14,952 bases of DNA from Bacteroidetes bacterium 4572_112 (GTDB lineage Bacteria > Bacteroidota > Bacteroidia > Bacteroidales > UBA1556): the NCBI GenBank assembly GCA_002254285.1, contig NIUZ01000018.1:1-14952 (forward strand), written 5' to 3'. The notes under the pieces were generated by a model. The model had not been told where the DNA came from and made no database searches. It was given only the letters and a program-made list of their open reading frames with translations. Position numbers and translations under genes: made by a program. Shown here piece after piece: positions 14,840-14,952 of this stretch (positions are counted from its first letter, which is position 1; every line of letters begins with the position of its first letter).

Positions 14840-14952
14840 TTGAAGTATTATGAACAAATTATATAGCTTTTTATAAAAGCAAATACTATTTTTACTATTA
14901 TTGTAAATTAATTAATAACTAATATTTATATTAAGAAATTCACAGGATATAT
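14840..14952. other. Intergenic tail after acs, no gene seen
   Basis: This is A/T-rich DNA with one 6-base hairpin (GCTTTT, loop TAT, AAAAGC at 14866-14880) and a T-run some bases later. It could be a weak terminator for acs, but the stem is short. I see no start of a further gene. Confidence 0.3.

Noticed and set aside
14850..14876. Mini reading frame MNKLYSFL after acs
   Set aside because: Eight codons ending within the weak hairpin; no promoter or family support.

Overview
The window looks like chromosomal DNA from an AT-rich member of the Bacteroidota. I would guess Bacteroidales or Marinilabiliales, but nothing here fixes the order. The evidence is the dnaA type, a TlpA-like thioredoxin with a long N-terminal region, a nucleotidase split over two genes, secreted proteins ending their signals in SFAQ, missing Shine-Dalgarno sequences, and several TAnnTTTG promoter boxes. 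I see no insertion sequence, phage gene, integrase, tRNA, rRNA or CRISPR array.

Layout: (1) 1-1047, the 3' part of a TetM/EF-G-like ribosomal GTPase that begins before the window, followed by a decayed palindrome. (2) 1188-2934, an outer-membrane-barrel-like protein overlapping by 8 bases a cation diffusion facilitator (CDF) metal exporter. (3) 2935-3207, a convergent intergenic region with an AATTC-rich repeat, a small palindrome and a long two-way hairpin. (4) 4780-3208 on the minus strand, a hotdog acyl-CoA thioesterase and a TlpA-type thiol-disulfide protein, probably one operon. (5) 4986-6748, a lipoprotein carrying the 5'-nucleotidase C-terminal domain and a Tat-type metallophosphatase carrying the catalytic domain. 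(6) 6916-8340, dnaA with a strong terminator. (7) 8476-10699, two tandem butyrate-kinase-family genes separated by a hairpin. (8) 10783-12681, a secreted or anchored purple-acid-phosphatase-like protein. (9) 12938-14839, acetyl-CoA synthetase.

Functional links: the thioesterase, the two acyl kinases and Acs all act on short-chain acyl-CoA, acyl-phosphate or carboxylate pools. The split nucleotidase and the PAP-like protein could together release phosphate from external nucleotides or phosphoesters. The rest are housekeeping genes (dnaA, metal export, envelope redox).

I found no clearly new multi-gene system. The observations most worth a second look are the first butyrate kinase copy, whose phosphate-binding loop is replaced while the rest of the fold is kept; DnaA, whose Walker A motif lacks its first glycine; and the CDF transporter, whose cytoplasmic domain has no histidines. 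Three intergenic structures (at 1087, 3035 and 3136) resemble dispersed palindromes or two-way terminators and can be tested by genome-wide counting.
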